Positions 27,601 through 35,987 of a stretch of 64,000 nt of DNA are shown one piece after another. Source of the stretch: Larkinella sp. C7 (GTDB taxonomy: Bacteria > Bacteroidota > Bacteroidia > Cytophagales > Spirosomataceae); NCBI RefSeq assembly GCF_006149005.1, contig NZ_VBSL01000013.1, positions 62,001-126,000 of the forward strand. The letters run 5' to 3'. A model generated the notes under the pieces. It was not told where the DNA came from, did not search any database, and saw only the letters and a list, made by a program, of their open reading frames with translations. Made by a program: the position numbers and the translations under genes. Numbering within the stretch: the first letter of the stretch is position 1; each line of letters opens with the position of its first letter.

Positions 27601-28305
27601 CGGATTGAGCTCCGTTAACGGGAAAAGATGGTCCTTGAGTGTAAAGTACCCGCCGTGTTCGCCGTGGCTATACATCGGGTGATGGCCGGCCAACACCACT
27701 TTTTTGTTCTGATTTCGGGCCAGCACATCGTCCAGCAACAGCAGAAAAGAAGGCAGATCTTTCGCTTCGCAATCCGATTCTTCACCCGGTTTGTCCCAGG
27801 GATGAAGCCACCATTGGGTATCGATCAAAACCAGCGTAATCTCTTCATTCAAAGCCACTTCGACCGGCCCCGGACAGCCGTCTTTCGGAAAAAACACGTC
27901 TTCACGACCCAGTTCGGCGGTGATGAAGGCGGCCTGGTTCCGCACCCGTTCCCAGCCTTCGCGCTTGCCCTGCTGCCAGTCGTGGTTGCCCGGAATCACG
28001 AAGGCGCGTCCTTTAAAACCGGACAGAATGGCAAGTTGATCCCGCATCCGGCGTTCGGCATCGGCGCGGTCGACATGGGAAGAATCGGGCAAGCCCCGGG
28101 GATAGATGTTGTCGCCGAGGTAAATCAGGCTGCTGTTGGCACCGCTGGTTTGCAACTGGCTTCGAACGGTTTTCAAAACTACATCCCCTTCCGGCTGGGG
28201 TTCGCCCGCGTCGCCCAACAGAAAAACCGTATAGGGTTTCGACTGGGCGACAACCCGGAAGGGAAAACATACCAACAAAAGAAAGGCCGTGTAGAGTATC
28301 TTCAT
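24667..28305 (-). CDS. Metallophosphoesterase - kinase-like - outer-membrane barrel fusion protein
   Basis: This protein is 1212 aa after a signal peptide ending at VVAQ. Residues about 25-310 are a calcineurin-type metallophosphoesterase with LLGDAGEP, YLGDNIYP, PGNHDWQQG, AGHHPMYSHG and NGHDHNEQ. Residues about 440-720 look like an atypical kinase: a lysine in YVLRSVEKY, a catalytic-loop-like GDWDRHDDQW (about 585) and PRDRDQAF (about 612) as the metal site. The last 330 residues are beta-barrel strands ending in MLRVGFLF, a BamA/surface-antigen-like outer-membrane domain. It should be anchored in the outer membrane with the enzyme domains in the periplasm or outside. Upstream neighbours are an SdiA-regulated lipoprotein and an HD protein. 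The kinase reading is my inference. Confidence 0.85.
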   Translation of the reverse strand: MKILYTAFLLLVCFPFRVVAQSKPYTVFLLGDAGEPQPEGDVVLKTVRSQLQTSGANSSLIYLGDNIYPRGLPDSSHVDRADAERRMRDQLAILSGFKGRAFVIPGNHDWQQGKREGWERVRNQAAFITAELGREDVFFPKDGCPGPVEVALNEEITLVLIDTQWWLHPWDKPGEESDCEAKDLPSFLLLLDDVLARNQNKKVVLAGHHPMYSHGEHGGYFTLKDHLFPLTELNPSLYIPLPVLGSIYPIYRSLIGNIQDIQHPKYKLMRNGMVSLLKKYRNVVYVNGHDHNEQLILRDSTYYVTSGSGSKSVPVKKGRHSLFASSAKGFARLDFEENGKTRVRFFAPDGGSETGRLLFETAFTLPVKPLPVPESTTAPTEQNVIASGQYAASPLHRMLLGENYRDVWQSPVSVPVLNLRQEAGGLKPLQRGGGMQTFSLRMAGQDGKEYVLRSVEKYAENAIPKALRSGFVNDLVQDQISASHPFAALVVPPLADAVGVFHTNPKLVIVPDDSLLGPYRRTFARSLALFEERVDGNYANSTQFGGTKKILSTTKLLGKLADDNDNQVDQRAVLKARLFDIWLGDWDRHDDQWRWASFKTEKGLQFKPIPRDRDQAFFVNMGIIPKVVSRKWAMPKFQGFSNTIRDVPGLAFNARYFDRSFLTEPSLEEWLQTADSLSRQLTDAVIDTALKQLPEAAYEETASTIKAKLQSRRADLARYAAELYRFLARTVEVTGSDKKERFEVERQPNGQMTVVVSKLKKAGETGEQLYRRVFKADETREVRLFGLGGDDEFIVKGKTNDGILLRIIGGKGRDQVTDSSSASGLRRETVVYDSKKTVVDPGSETRVRLSGKSKINAYDRKSFKYDVLFPQVSVQYNPDDGLFLGGGFLYTRHGFRKEPFAQQHRFVVNHAFATEAYNFNYDGTFTDVIGKADLRLDADLQAPNYVYNFFGLGNNTVFDKRQGIKYYRTRFENMAVSALFQHKIGSLNVYYGPAVESIEVEENEKRFINQFANTLPDGQNLFSRRWYAGLKAGFLIDNRDSKILPTRGIYWKTEFRLYEGISTHSQGLTRLQSDLAFYASLRLPTTLTIASRVGGGVNFSDYEFFQANTLGGLSNLRGFRRTRFAGGSTLYNNTELRLKVATIRTYLFPAYLGVLAFNDVGRVWVKGENSKTWHHGYGGGVWLSPYKQTVISFLYALSEEERLPMLRVGFLF

Positions 28306-28325
28306 ACGCCTAGTACAATTCGGAT

Positions 28326-29180
28326 TTACGGCTGGTTCGCAAACTCGAGAATATAACCGGGTTTTCCATCTCCTTCGCTGGCGATGTAGAGCGTCCCGTC
28401 GGGCGCAAAGCAAATGCCTTCGGGTTGGCGGTACAGTTTCGGGTCGAGGGCTTCGGTGGCAACGACCTTCCCCTTCCGATTGAGCACAACGATCATTTTC
28501 CCAACGGAAGTCAGGAAATACAGGTCACCGGTTTTTGGATGAACAGCCAAACCCGAGGGTTTGAATTTGTTGAACGGCACGCCAGCCTGACTTAGCAGGT
28601 CATCCTTGATGGTCAAGCCTTTATAAACCACCTTCGTTTTGATGTCGTACGTATAAACCGCCTTCTCGTTCTTTTTGGGATTCTCTTTCACCGCAATCAG
28701 CAGCCGTTCGGTTTCGGCATCATACGCCAGGCCTTCCACCTCCGTTTTGCCCGGTAAATCCGTGGGTGTACGGGCAATTTCCTTCGAAAACGGTTTAAAA
28801 TGATACAGATCGCCGTTGCTTTTCAGGGTATAAATCTCGCCTTTGGCCCATTCGATGCCTTCATAATCGCCGTAGCCCCCAAAAACCGAGGAGTCGGTCA
28901 CGGCTTCTTTTTTCAGATCGAAAAGGTAAGCAACCGCCTTTTCGTCCTGCACACAAAGCAATTGATTGTCTTTGTAATACGATAGTCCTGAGATTTCTTC
29001 CAGATCGGGCGGAAGTGTAAAGCGACGGGTGGGTGTTTTCAGGTCGTAGGCCAACGGCTGTTTTCCGGAAGCACTTCCTTCGTTAACAGCCTGATTGTCG
29101 GCATCTTCCTTGCTTTTTTTGGCCGTACATGCTCCTAAAAAACAAAGCAGGGCGAGAACAGCAACTTGTGATTTTTTCAT
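28326..29180 (-). CDS. SdiA-regulated/phytase-like beta-propeller lipoprotein
   Basis: The 284-aa protein has a lipobox (LCFLGACTAKK) and a propeller-type body: EEISGLSYYKDNQLLCVQDE, EGLAYDAETERLLIAVKE, and the repeat KPSGLAVHPKTGDLYFLTS followed by PEGICFAPDGTLYIASEG. These match the SdiA-regulated family, which shares the phytase-like/esterase-like propeller fold. Activity is unproven. It lies 20 bases upstream of the metallophosphoesterase fusion and 16 bases after the HD gene, in one operon. Outer-membrane lipoprotein location is likely. Confidence 0.87.
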   Translation of the reverse strand: MKKSQVAVLALLCFLGACTAKKSKEDADNQAVNEGSASGKQPLAYDLKTPTRRFTLPPDLEEISGLSYYKDNQLLCVQDEKAVAYLFDLKKEAVTDSSVFGGYGDYEGIEWAKGEIYTLKSNGDLYHFKPFSKEIARTPTDLPGKTEVEGLAYDAETERLLIAVKENPKKNEKAVYTYDIKTKVVYKGLTIKDDLLSQAGVPFNKFKPSGLAVHPKTGDLYFLTSVGKMIVVLNRKGKVVATEALDPKLYRQPEGICFAPDGTLYIASEGDGKPGYILEFANQP

Positions 29181-29196
29181 TCAAACAGGTTTCATT

Positions 29197-30399
29197 TTAC
29201 TTAACCGGGAAATAATAGGCCGCCAGACCAAACGCCAGTACGGAGGCTGCAAACCCGAACATAAAAGTGGTGTAGGAAATTCGGAGCAGGCGGTATTTTT
29301 TACCCAGGACTTTCCCCAGAAAATAAATATCCCGGGTCATGCTGCTGTAGAGAAAGTCGCTGTCGTTCATCATTTCCCGCATTCCCCACTCGTAATCTGC
29401 CAGATCCATTTTATGAAAATTACCAAAGAACAGCAGATTCGCCTGTTTCTGGTGAATGTCTTCTTTGGAAAACCGCCCGCTGGTGATGGTGGGGCGGGTG
29501 GCCAGAATGGCAAAAATGGTTGCTACCAGGCAACTGGCGGTTAGCATAATAGTGGGAACGACCAACTGCGGCCATTCTTCCAGTTTCCGAATCAGAATAC
29601 TGATGATCAGCGAAACGATGATCGTGTTGACCGAAATCATGATGTTGGCCTTGTTGTCGGCCATGGCGCTGAGCTGGAAGTGGTTTTGGGAAGTCACGCG
29701 AAACATGGTTTCGATGCCGCGTCCCGGTTTTTTCGCTTTGTCGGTCTCTTCTTCCGATTTGTGTTTATCCGAGGGTTTCCCGTCTTTCTCGTTCTCTTCG
29801 GCTTCCAGTTCGGCCAGTTTGCGACGGGCTTTTTTCAGATTTTTTTCTTTCAACGGCGTTAAAACCTGTTTCCCGTAATCGGTAAAATAATGGTGTTTTT
29901 CCATGAGAACGATGGAGCCCTGCATCCACTTTCGTTTGCCCACTTTCCCGTAGATACTTTTCACTTCCTGCCGCAGCATCTCACTCCGTTCGAAAAAACG
30001 GTCGGAACTCAGATGAAACAGGTCGGCATCGCAGAGCACTTCAGCCATTTTTGATTTCGGATTCTGGGGCATCCGGGTGGCCAGAATGTTGTCGACAACC
30101 ACCTGAACCCGCTCCGGCCCGATGGCAAGGGATTCTAAAAAAGGCTGGGCCATTTCGGCACCGATCGTTTCGTGTTCCTGACAGGCTTTGGCATACCCCA
30201 GATCATGTAACCAGGCGGAAATCAGCACGTTTTCCAATTCTTCCGGGCTCAACTCACTTTCTTTTCCAATCAGTTCGGCGGCTTCAACCACCTCGCGGGT
30301 ATGTGTCAGGTTGTGGTAAACCAACGCAGCCGGCATTCCGTGCAGCAACGTTTCAGCGTATTCCCGCGTACGGGCAACTGACGATCGATCAGTAGGCAT
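29197..30399 (-). CDS. HD-domain protein with Pycsar-effector-like membrane domain (DUF5706)
   Basis: The 400-aa protein has an HD phosphohydrolase domain (about residues 20-150) with His in YHNLTHTREV, HD in AWLHDLGYA, and the later Asp in LCDADLFHL. A charged linker (KARRKLAELEAEENEKDG region) leads to a C-terminal membrane part with the signature SAMADNKANIMISVNTIIV and three hydrophobic segments. The last part is the PycTM/DUF5706 family used as effector in Pycsar anti-phage systems, where cyclic nucleotide binding triggers membrane damage. HD fusions of this type are also common in Bacteroidota without any defence context. It is the first gene of the operon with the SdiA-regulated and fusion proteins. 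GTG or ATG upstream to 30447 is possible. Confidence 0.85.
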   Translation of the reverse strand: MPTDRSSVARTREYAETLLHGMPAALVYHNLTHTREVVEAAELIGKESELSPEELENVLISAWLHDLGYAKACQEHETIGAEMAQPFLESLAIGPERVQVVVDNILATRMPQNPKSKMAEVLCDADLFHLSSDRFFERSEMLRQEVKSIYGKVGKRKWMQGSIVLMEKHHYFTDYGKQVLTPLKEKNLKKARRKLAELEAEENEKDGKPSDKHKSEEETDKAKKPGRGIETMFRVTSQNHFQLSAMADNKANIMISVNTIIVSLIISILIRKLEEWPQLVVPTIMLTASCLVATIFAILATRPTITSGRFSKEDIHQKQANLLFFGNFHKMDLADYEWGMREMMNDSDFLYSSMTRDIYFLGKVLGKKYRLLRISYTTFMFGFAASVLAFGLAAYYFPVK

Positions 30400-30591
30400 A
30401 ATCAAGTTTCTGAGTTTAACGGAAAAAGTGGTTGTAGATTGTGACAAAAAATGGGATATAAAGTCTAAGTGATACCGGTAAATGAATCCATAGCGGACAA
30501 TTTATAGGATTATTCTGGTGATTCGTCTATACATTTCGGCGATTCGTCTTCAAATGAAATAAAATCAATTTACTTGGTAAACTCTGTTGAC

Positions 30592-30599
30592 TAGATTTG
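30592..30599 (+). promoter_or_regulatory. -7 element for the DUF5686 gene
   Basis: TAGATTTG matches the Bacteroidota -7 consensus, 38 bases before ATG 30638. The -33 box is weak: TTG at 30574-30576 is only 15 bases away. Confidence 0.45.
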
Positions 30600-30637
30600 T
30601 GTTAAACCGGTATTATTCATACCACTTGCCTTTCCGA

Positions 30638-33166
30638 ATGAAGCACGTTATACGGGAGCGGTTCAGTTTCGTTTTCATTATTCTGAATACACTCTTTTTT
30701 CCTGTTCTTGCACAAACAGCCTACAAGATCAGTGGTCGCGTCACCGACGCTGGTACCGGGGAAGGCATTCCGTTCGCCAATATAGCCATTAAAGGCAAAA
30801 CCGTTGGAACAACGTCGGATGAAAATGGCAAGTTTTCACTGTCTTCCACCCAAACCGGCGATTCTCTCCTATTCTCCAGTCTGGGGTACCAGAACCGGGC
30901 TTACCGCATCATTCCGGTGGCTACCCAGACCATCGACGCCGTTTTGACCTCCTCCGCCACCAAACTTCAGGAAGTAAAAATATACGCCAAAGGCGGTGAT
31001 CCGGCCTACCGCATCATCAGGGAAGCGATCCGACGGCGCGACCAGTTCGACCCCGACCAACTGACGGCTTTTCAGTATGAAAGTTATTCCAAGGTAGAAG
31101 CCTACGTCAACAATTTTGCCAACGAACGCAAAAATGGCCGCAAAGGAGGCCCGGTCGGCCGATTGCTCTCCAAACTGCCGGCCATATACGACAGCCAGGG
31201 AAAACCGGCAGTTCCGGTGTTTGTTTCAGAAACGTTTTCGGAATACTACCAGCGGGCGAACCCCCGCAAAGTGAAAGAACGGATTTTGAAAAGCCGCGCT
31301 TCGGGTGTGGGCATCAGCGACGGCGGGGTTTCGGCACAATTGACCGGCTCGTCGTTTCAACAATACAATTTTTACCAGAATTATATCAGCCTGCTGCGGA
31401 AAGACCTGCCCTCTCCGCTGGGACAGGCCTGGCAAACCATTTATAAATTCCGGCTGATCGATACGGTTACCGTTGGCGGACTTGTCTGCTATCAGGTCGA
31501 CTTTGAACCCAAACGACCGACCGATCTGGCGTTTTCCGGCACGGCCTGGATCGATACCACCCGCATGGGTCTCACCCAGATCGACGCCAAAATCGACCAG
31601 CGCGCCAACATCAATTTTGTCGATGAAATCCGGATTGAACAGGAATGGGAGGATGTGGGCGACAGCACCCAGACGTCGATGGTTCGGTTGCCGGTTTTAA
31701 CACAACTGTTGATCGATACCGACGAGCCGACGCCCAATGCGCCGGGTGCGTTGGTCCGAATGTACGTAGCAGCCCGGAACGTCAAGGTCAATGTGCCCAA
31801 AGAGTCGAAATTTTATGAACCGCCCCTGGAACTGGCCGAAAACTACAGTGAAAAATCCCCGGCATTCTGGCAAACGATTCGCCCTGAAGGACTGGATCCG
31901 AATGAACTTCGGGCTTTTACCATTGTCGATTCCGTCCGGAATGTGCCTTTCATGAAATTTCTGGGGGAAGTCGTAAATCTGACGGCCGTTGGTTATTACC
32001 CCCTCGGATCCCTGCACCTCGACGCCGGTCCGCTGCTGAACAGCTACGCCTTTAACAATGTCGAGGGGCATCGCCTGCGACTGGGCTTGCGAACCAATTC
32101 GGGGTTTAGCCGCCGGTGGATTCTGGGCGGTTATCTGGCCTACGGAACGCGCGATCAGCAGTTCAAATACGGCATGAACATCGACTACGTGGTCAGTAAA
32201 AAACCGTATACGATTGTCGGTATTCAGAAAAGTTACGACATCGAACGGCTGGGGACATCGTCGGAAAACCTGGGCGGCAACACGATTTTTGCGGCTTACA
32301 CCCGTTTCGGAACGCTGCGCCGTCCCTATATGCAGGAGTTTCACAATACCTACCTCCGAAGTGAACTGGGCAAGGGAATAACGCAAACGATCAGTTTACG
32401 AAACCGGTCTTTCGAGCCGCTCTTTCCATTTGCCTACAACACCAATGATCGGGAAACGATTACGGCCAGTCAATACCGCACCACCGAGTTGCTGTTCGAA
32501 ACCCGGTTTGCTCCCGGTTCGCTGATGATTCAAAGCGACAACGACCGGTTCAGCGTGGAAGGCAGCAACAATCCGGTGTTCACATTTCGCTACCAGCTGG
32601 GGATGCAGGATGTTCTGCACGGCGATTTTTCTTACCACCGGTTTAGCCTGAACGTACGCCATTCGTTCCGACTAGGCGTTCTGGGCCGAACCCGTTATCA
32701 GGTCAATGCCGGTTACATTCCATCCACGATTCCATACCCGCTGCTGTATATGCCACTGGGCAACGAGACCTTTTTCCGGGTCGAGAACTCGTATAACCTG
32801 ATGAATTTCTTTGAATTTGTCACCGACCGGTATGTGGGCGTGATGGCCGAGCATAATTTTGAAGGCTTGTTTTTCAACCGGATTCCGGCGATTCGGCGGC
32901 TAAAATGGCGGTTCCTGGCTACCGGAAACATCCTGATGGGCGGAGTTAGCCAGGCCAATACGGCGCTCATTCCAGCTACCAACCAGTTAGGCGAACCGGT
33001 TTTGGGCTTCCAGTCGCTGAGCCGGGCACCGTATGTGGAGGTTGGCTACGGCATCGACAATATCTTCAAGGTGTTCCGCGTCGATGCGATTCACCGCCTG
33101 ACCTACCGCAACAATCCCAATATTTCGACCTTTGGAATCAAAGTTTCGGCCTGGGTAAATTTATAA
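30638..33166 (+). CDS. DUF5686 protein with carboxypeptidase-like N-terminal domain
   Basis: The 842-aa protein has a signal peptide ending near PVLAQT, then a carboxypeptidase-D regulatory-like (CarbopepD_reg_2) domain of about 90 residues (ISGRVTDAGTGEGIPFANI, SDENGKFSL). The bulk is a DUF5686 domain with many amphipathic strands (WILGGYLAYGTRDQQF, FRLGVLGRTRYQVNAGY) ending in a Phe/Leu-type barrel terminus (WVNL), so it is very likely an outer-membrane protein. The function of DUF5686 is unknown. The frame is open from a TTG at 30587, which overlaps the -7 element; ATG 30638 gives the signal peptide. Confidence 0.9.
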   Translation: MKHVIRERFSFVFIILNTLFFPVLAQTAYKISGRVTDAGTGEGIPFANIAIKGKTVGTTSDENGKFSLSSTQTGDSLLFSSLGYQNRAYRIIPVATQTIDAVLTSSATKLQEVKIYAKGGDPAYRIIREAIRRRDQFDPDQLTAFQYESYSKVEAYVNNFANERKNGRKGGPVGRLLSKLPAIYDSQGKPAVPVFVSETFSEYYQRANPRKVKERILKSRASGVGISDGGVSAQLTGSSFQQYNFYQNYISLLRKDLPSPLGQAWQTIYKFRLIDTVTVGGLVCYQVDFEPKRPTDLAFSGTAWIDTTRMGLTQIDAKIDQRANINFVDEIRIEQEWEDVGDSTQTSMVRLPVLTQLLIDTDEPTPNAPGALVRMYVAARNVKVNVPKESKFYEPPLELAENYSEKSPAFWQTIRPEGLDPNELRAFTIVDSVRNVPFMKFLGEVVNLTAVGYYPLGSLHLDAGPLLNSYAFNNVEGHRLRLGLRTNSGFSRRWILGGYLAYGTRDQQFKYGMNIDYVVSKKPYTIVGIQKSYDIERLGTSSENLGGNTIFAAYTRFGTLRRPYMQEFHNTYLRSELGKGITQTISLRNRSFEPLFPFAYNTNDRETITASQYRTTELLFETRFAPGSLMIQSDNDRFSVEGSNNPVFTFRYQLGMQDVLHGDFSYHRFSLNVRHSFRLGVLGRTRYQVNAGYIPSTIPYPLLYMPLGNETFFRVENSYNLMNFFEFVTDRYVGVMAEHNFEGLFFNRIPAIRRLKWRFLATGNILMGGVSQANTALIPATNQLGEPVLGFQSLSRAPYVEVGYGIDNIFKVFRVDAIHRLTYRNNPNISTFGIKVSAWVNL

Positions 33167-33213
33167 CGCCTATCTTGCAGCCGTAAACGATTTCTGATTA
33201 ACCAGACATTCTT

Positions 33214-33597
33214 ATGGCGAAAGCACCAGAGGCCGAAGTAGCGACCTTAAAAGAATTTATTGAGGCCAGTGGCATCTCCGCCACGGCCGATGACCGTGGT
33301 TTTTATTACACCATCCAGGCTCCGGGTTCGGGCGAAAAACCAACTGTTCGCTCCAATGTGACGGTGAATTATGAGGGCTCGCTGACCAACGGCAAAATCT
33401 TTGACAGCAATAAAAACATCAGTTTTGGCCTGTATCAGCTTATTCTGGGCTGGCAGGAAGGCATTCCCCTGATTGCACCGGGGGGCAGTATTACGCTGTA
33501 TTTGCCCCCCAGTCTGGCCTATGGTTCACGCGCTCAGGGCGGTATTCCGGCCAATTCCATTCTGATTTTCAAGATTGATCTGATTCGGATTAATTAA
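33214..33597 (+). CDS. FKBP-type peptidyl-prolyl isomerase
   Basis: This 127-aa protein has the FKBP fold: VTVNYEGSLTNGKIFDS, WQEGIPLIAPGGSITLYLPP, and LAYGSRAQGGIPANSILIFKIDL. It has no signal peptide, so it is probably cytosolic; many Bacteroidota relatives are lipoproteins, and this one is not. The gene begins 47 bases after the DUF5686 gene and may share its transcript. Activity on proline bonds is inferred from the family. Confidence 0.9.
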   Translation: MAKAPEAEVATLKEFIEASGISATADDRGFYYTIQAPGSGEKPTVRSNVTVNYEGSLTNGKIFDSNKNISFGLYQLILGWQEGIPLIAPGGSITLYLPPSLAYGSRAQGGIPANSILIFKIDLIRIN

Positions 33598-33612
33598 CAG
33601 GGAATGATAAGT

Positions 33613-33685
33613 GTAAAATGAGGAATGCCGAATGTAAAAGTGAGCAGCACCTGGCTACTTTTACATTCGGCATTCCTCATTTTAC
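33613..33685. repeat. Perfect 29-bp inverted repeat
   Basis: Arms at 33613-33641 and 33657-33685 are exact reverse complements around a 15-base loop. It lies between the convergent FKBP genes and could terminate both, although no long T-run follows. Its length exceeds that of usual terminators and resembles REP-like or MITE-like palindromes. Confidence 0.85.
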
Positions 33686-33710
33686 ATTTCATACCCTGTC
33701 GAAATACTGA

Positions 33711-34160
33711 TTACAGGATCAATTTCGAAGGATTGATTCCCACCAGTTCGATGTCGAAGATCAGTTCTTCGCCCGCCAGCGGATGGTTGGCATCCAGCGT
33801 TACCGATGTGGCCGTCACATTCCGAACCACCACCGGAACCGCCTGCGGATTACCGTCCTGATGCATGTTGAGGGTTAATCCAATTTCCAGCTCAATATCG
33901 TCCGGTATCAGCGAGCGGTCAAATTCGAAAATCATATCTTCGCTCGACGGACCATAGGCATCTTCTACCGGAATCCGAACGGTTTTTGCCTGCCCTATCT
34001 CCATTCCTTTTACGCCTTCGTCGAAACCCCGGATGACCATGCCGCTTCCTACCTGAAACTGCAATGGCGACCGGCCACTGGAGGAATCAAACACGGTACC
34101 ATCGTTTTTTCTGCCGGTATAGTGCACTTGCACCGTATCCCCAGCCTTTGCTTCTGCCAT
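33711..34160 (-). CDS. SlyD-type FKBP peptidyl-prolyl isomerase
   Basis: The 149-aa protein is of the SlyD architecture: a short FKBP half with DTVQVHYTGRKNDGTVFDSS, an inserted-flap region (about residues 65-125) and the return DANHPLAGEELIFDIELV. The C-terminus lacks the His/Cys-rich metal tail of E. coli SlyD. It should be a cytosolic folding helper. ATG 34160 was chosen over 34217 because the 19 extra residues do not resemble the family. Neighbours are another FKBP gene (convergent) and proS upstream on the same strand. Confidence 0.9.
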   Translation of the reverse strand: MAEAKAGDTVQVHYTGRKNDGTVFDSSSGRSPLQFQVGSGMVIRGFDEGVKGMEIGQAKTVRIPVEDAYGPSSEDMIFEFDRSLIPDDIELEIGLTLNMHQDGNPQAVPVVVRNVTATSVTLDANHPLAGEELIFDIELVGINPSKLIL

Positions 34161-34247
34161 AATACGAGTTGAATTGTGTAGCGGCAAAACTACCCAAACC
34201 CGCCGAAAGTCAGGCACAATTTGCCGATTATTTGAACCAATGTTCTT

Positions 34248-34324
34248 CGAGCATGATGAATGATGAGCAATGAATGATGTCTGTAATCCGTCGGAAACTC
34301 ATCGTGCATTGTTCATCATGCTCG
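34248..34324 (-). terminator. Bulged hairpin after proS
   Basis: The 13 bases at 34248-34260 pair exactly with 34312-34324, and a second paired block follows after a 7-base bulge. It sits directly beyond the proS stop. It contains repetitive GATGAATGATGAG words and no clear T-run. Confidence 0.45.
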
Positions 34325-35797
34325 TCAATAAGCCCTTGCAAAAACAACCCGTTGCTTCGACGGTTTTCCACTGTAAATACAGGTTCCCTCTTCCAGCTCG
34401 GCATCCAGCGGAATACAGCGAATGGTGGCTTTGGTTTCTTCCTTAATGGCTTCTTCGGTCTCGGAGGTGCCGTCCCAATGGGCCATCAGGAAACCGCCTT
34501 TTTCGATTTGTTCCTTGAATGCCTCATAGGTGTCAACCCGGAACGTATGCTCCTGCCGGAATTGCGCGGCTTTGTTGTAGATGTTGAGCTGAATCTCTTC
34601 CAGCAGGTTCTGGATGTGCGCCACCAGACCGTCGGCCGAAATGGTTTCTTTCGTTTTCAGATCCCGCCGGGCAATTTCAACGGTATTGTTTTCAAAATCC
34701 CGCATTCCCATCGCCAGCCGAACCGGCACCCCCCGAAGTTCGTATTCGGCAAATTTCCAGCCCGGTTTGTTGGCATCACTGGTATCGTATTTAACCGAAA
34801 TGCCGACCTTCTTCAACTCCTTGATCAGCGGGTTGATTTTTTCCGATAACTGCGCCAATTGCTCGTCGTTGCGGAAAATAGGAATAATCACCACCTGAAT
34901 CGGGGCCAGTTTCGGCGGCAAAACCAGACCGTCGTCGTCGGAATGCGCCATAATCAGGGCGCCCATCAGGCGGGTGCTGACGCCCCAGGAGGTTCCCCAG
35001 ACGTAATCCTGCTGGTTGTCTTTGGTCAGAAATTTCACATCGAAGGCTTTGGCAAAATTCTGCCCCAGAAAATGGGATGTTCCCGCCTGCAGGGCCTTGC
35101 CATCCTGCATCATGGCCTCGATACAAAGCGTATCGTCGGCCCCGGCAAACCGTTCGTTGGCGGTTTTAGTCCCCCGGATCACCGGCATCGCCATCCATTC
35201 TTCGGCAAACGTGGCGTAGACGTTCAGCATTTGGGTTGTTTCTTCCATCGCTTCCCTGGCCGTCGAGTGGGCGGTGTGCCCCTCCTGCCAGAGGAATTCG
35301 GATGTGCGCAGAAAAATCCGGGTTCGCATTTCCCAGCGCACGACGTTGGCCCACTGGTTGATCAGCAGCGGCAGATCCCGGTAAGACTGTATCCAGTTTT
35401 TATACGAGCTCCAGATGACGGTTTCCGACGTGGGACGCACGATCAGTTCCTCTTCCAGTTTGGCTTCCGGATCCACGATGACACCGGAGCCGTCTTCCGC
35501 ATTTTTCAGTCGGTAGTGCGTTACCACAGCACATTCTTTCGCGAAACCTTCCACGTGGGAGGCTTCTTTGCTCAGAAACGATTTCGGAATGAACAACGGG
35601 AAATAGGCATTGCTGTGGCCGGTTTCCTTGAACATATCATCCAAAGCCCGCTGCATTTTTTCCCAAATCGAAAAACCGTACGGTTTGATCACCATACAGC
35701 CGCGAACCGCCGAATTTTCGGCCAGGTCCGCTCTTTTAATTAACTCGTTATACCACTCGGAATAATTCTCGGAACGCGAAGGAATTGCTTTTGCCAT
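34325..35797 (-). CDS. proS: Prolyl-tRNA synthetase (archaeal/eukaryote type)
   Basis: The 490-aa class II synthetase charges tRNA-Pro with proline. Motif 2 is in [20 protein letters not shown], preceded by RPTSETVIW. The anticodon-binding domain (VVIIPIFR) follows, and the protein ends with the type 3 C-terminal domain terminating in ARAY. The editing insertion of the bacterial type is absent, and this compact form is the usual one in Bacteroidota. A candidate minus-strand -7 element TATCTTTG (35872-35879) lies 75 bases upstream. Confidence 0.96.
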   Translation of the reverse strand: MAKAIPSRSENYSEWYNELIKRADLAENSAVRGCMVIKPYGFSIWEKMQRALDDMFKETGHSNAYFPLFIPKSFLSKEASHVEGFAKECAVVTHYRLKNAEDGSGVIVDPEAKLEEELIVRPTSETVIWSSYKNWIQSYRDLPLLINQWANVVRWEMRTRIFLRTSEFLWQEGHTAHSTAREAMEETTQMLNVYATFAEEWMAMPVIRGTKTANERFAGADDTLCIEAMMQDGKALQAGTSHFLGQNFAKAFDVKFLTKDNQQDYVWGTSWGVSTRLMGALIMAHSDDDGLVLPPKLAPIQVVIIPIFRNDEQLAQLSEKINPLIKELKKVGISVKYDTSDANKPGWKFAEYELRGVPVRLAMGMRDFENNTVEIARRDLKTKETISADGLVAHIQNLLEEIQLNIYNKAAQFRQEHTFRVDTYEAFKEQIEKGGFLMAHWDGTSETEEAIKEETKATIRCIPLDAELEEGTCIYSGKPSKQRVVFARAY

Positions 35798-35868
35798 GGG
35801 TAACTAAAATATTTTTTGATCACGGTTAAACCCTACGGTACAAATGTGGGTCTAATGTTATGAGAAGC

Positions 35869-35898
35869 TTGCAAAGATAGGTTTTTCTCCTATATTTG
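35869..35898 (+). promoter_or_regulatory. Candidate promoter of the Tyr/Ser-rich lipoprotein
   Basis: TTG (35869-35871), 19 bases, then TATATTTG (35891-35898) fits the Bacteroidota consensus. It is 90 bases before ATG 35988. The minus-strand -7 candidate for proS (35872-35879) overlaps it, so the two divergent genes may share this control region. Confidence 0.55.
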
Positions 35899-35987
35899 TA
35901 ATCAAACAGCTTATTTGTAATCAATTTGCCAGGTTCTGCGTTTTAGCAATATAATCGGTCCCTAAAACCTTTTATCAAAACAACACC

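Noticed and set aside
34859-35743. Plus-strand ORF of 294 codons opposite proS
   Set aside because: Antisense shadow of a highly conserved synthetase.
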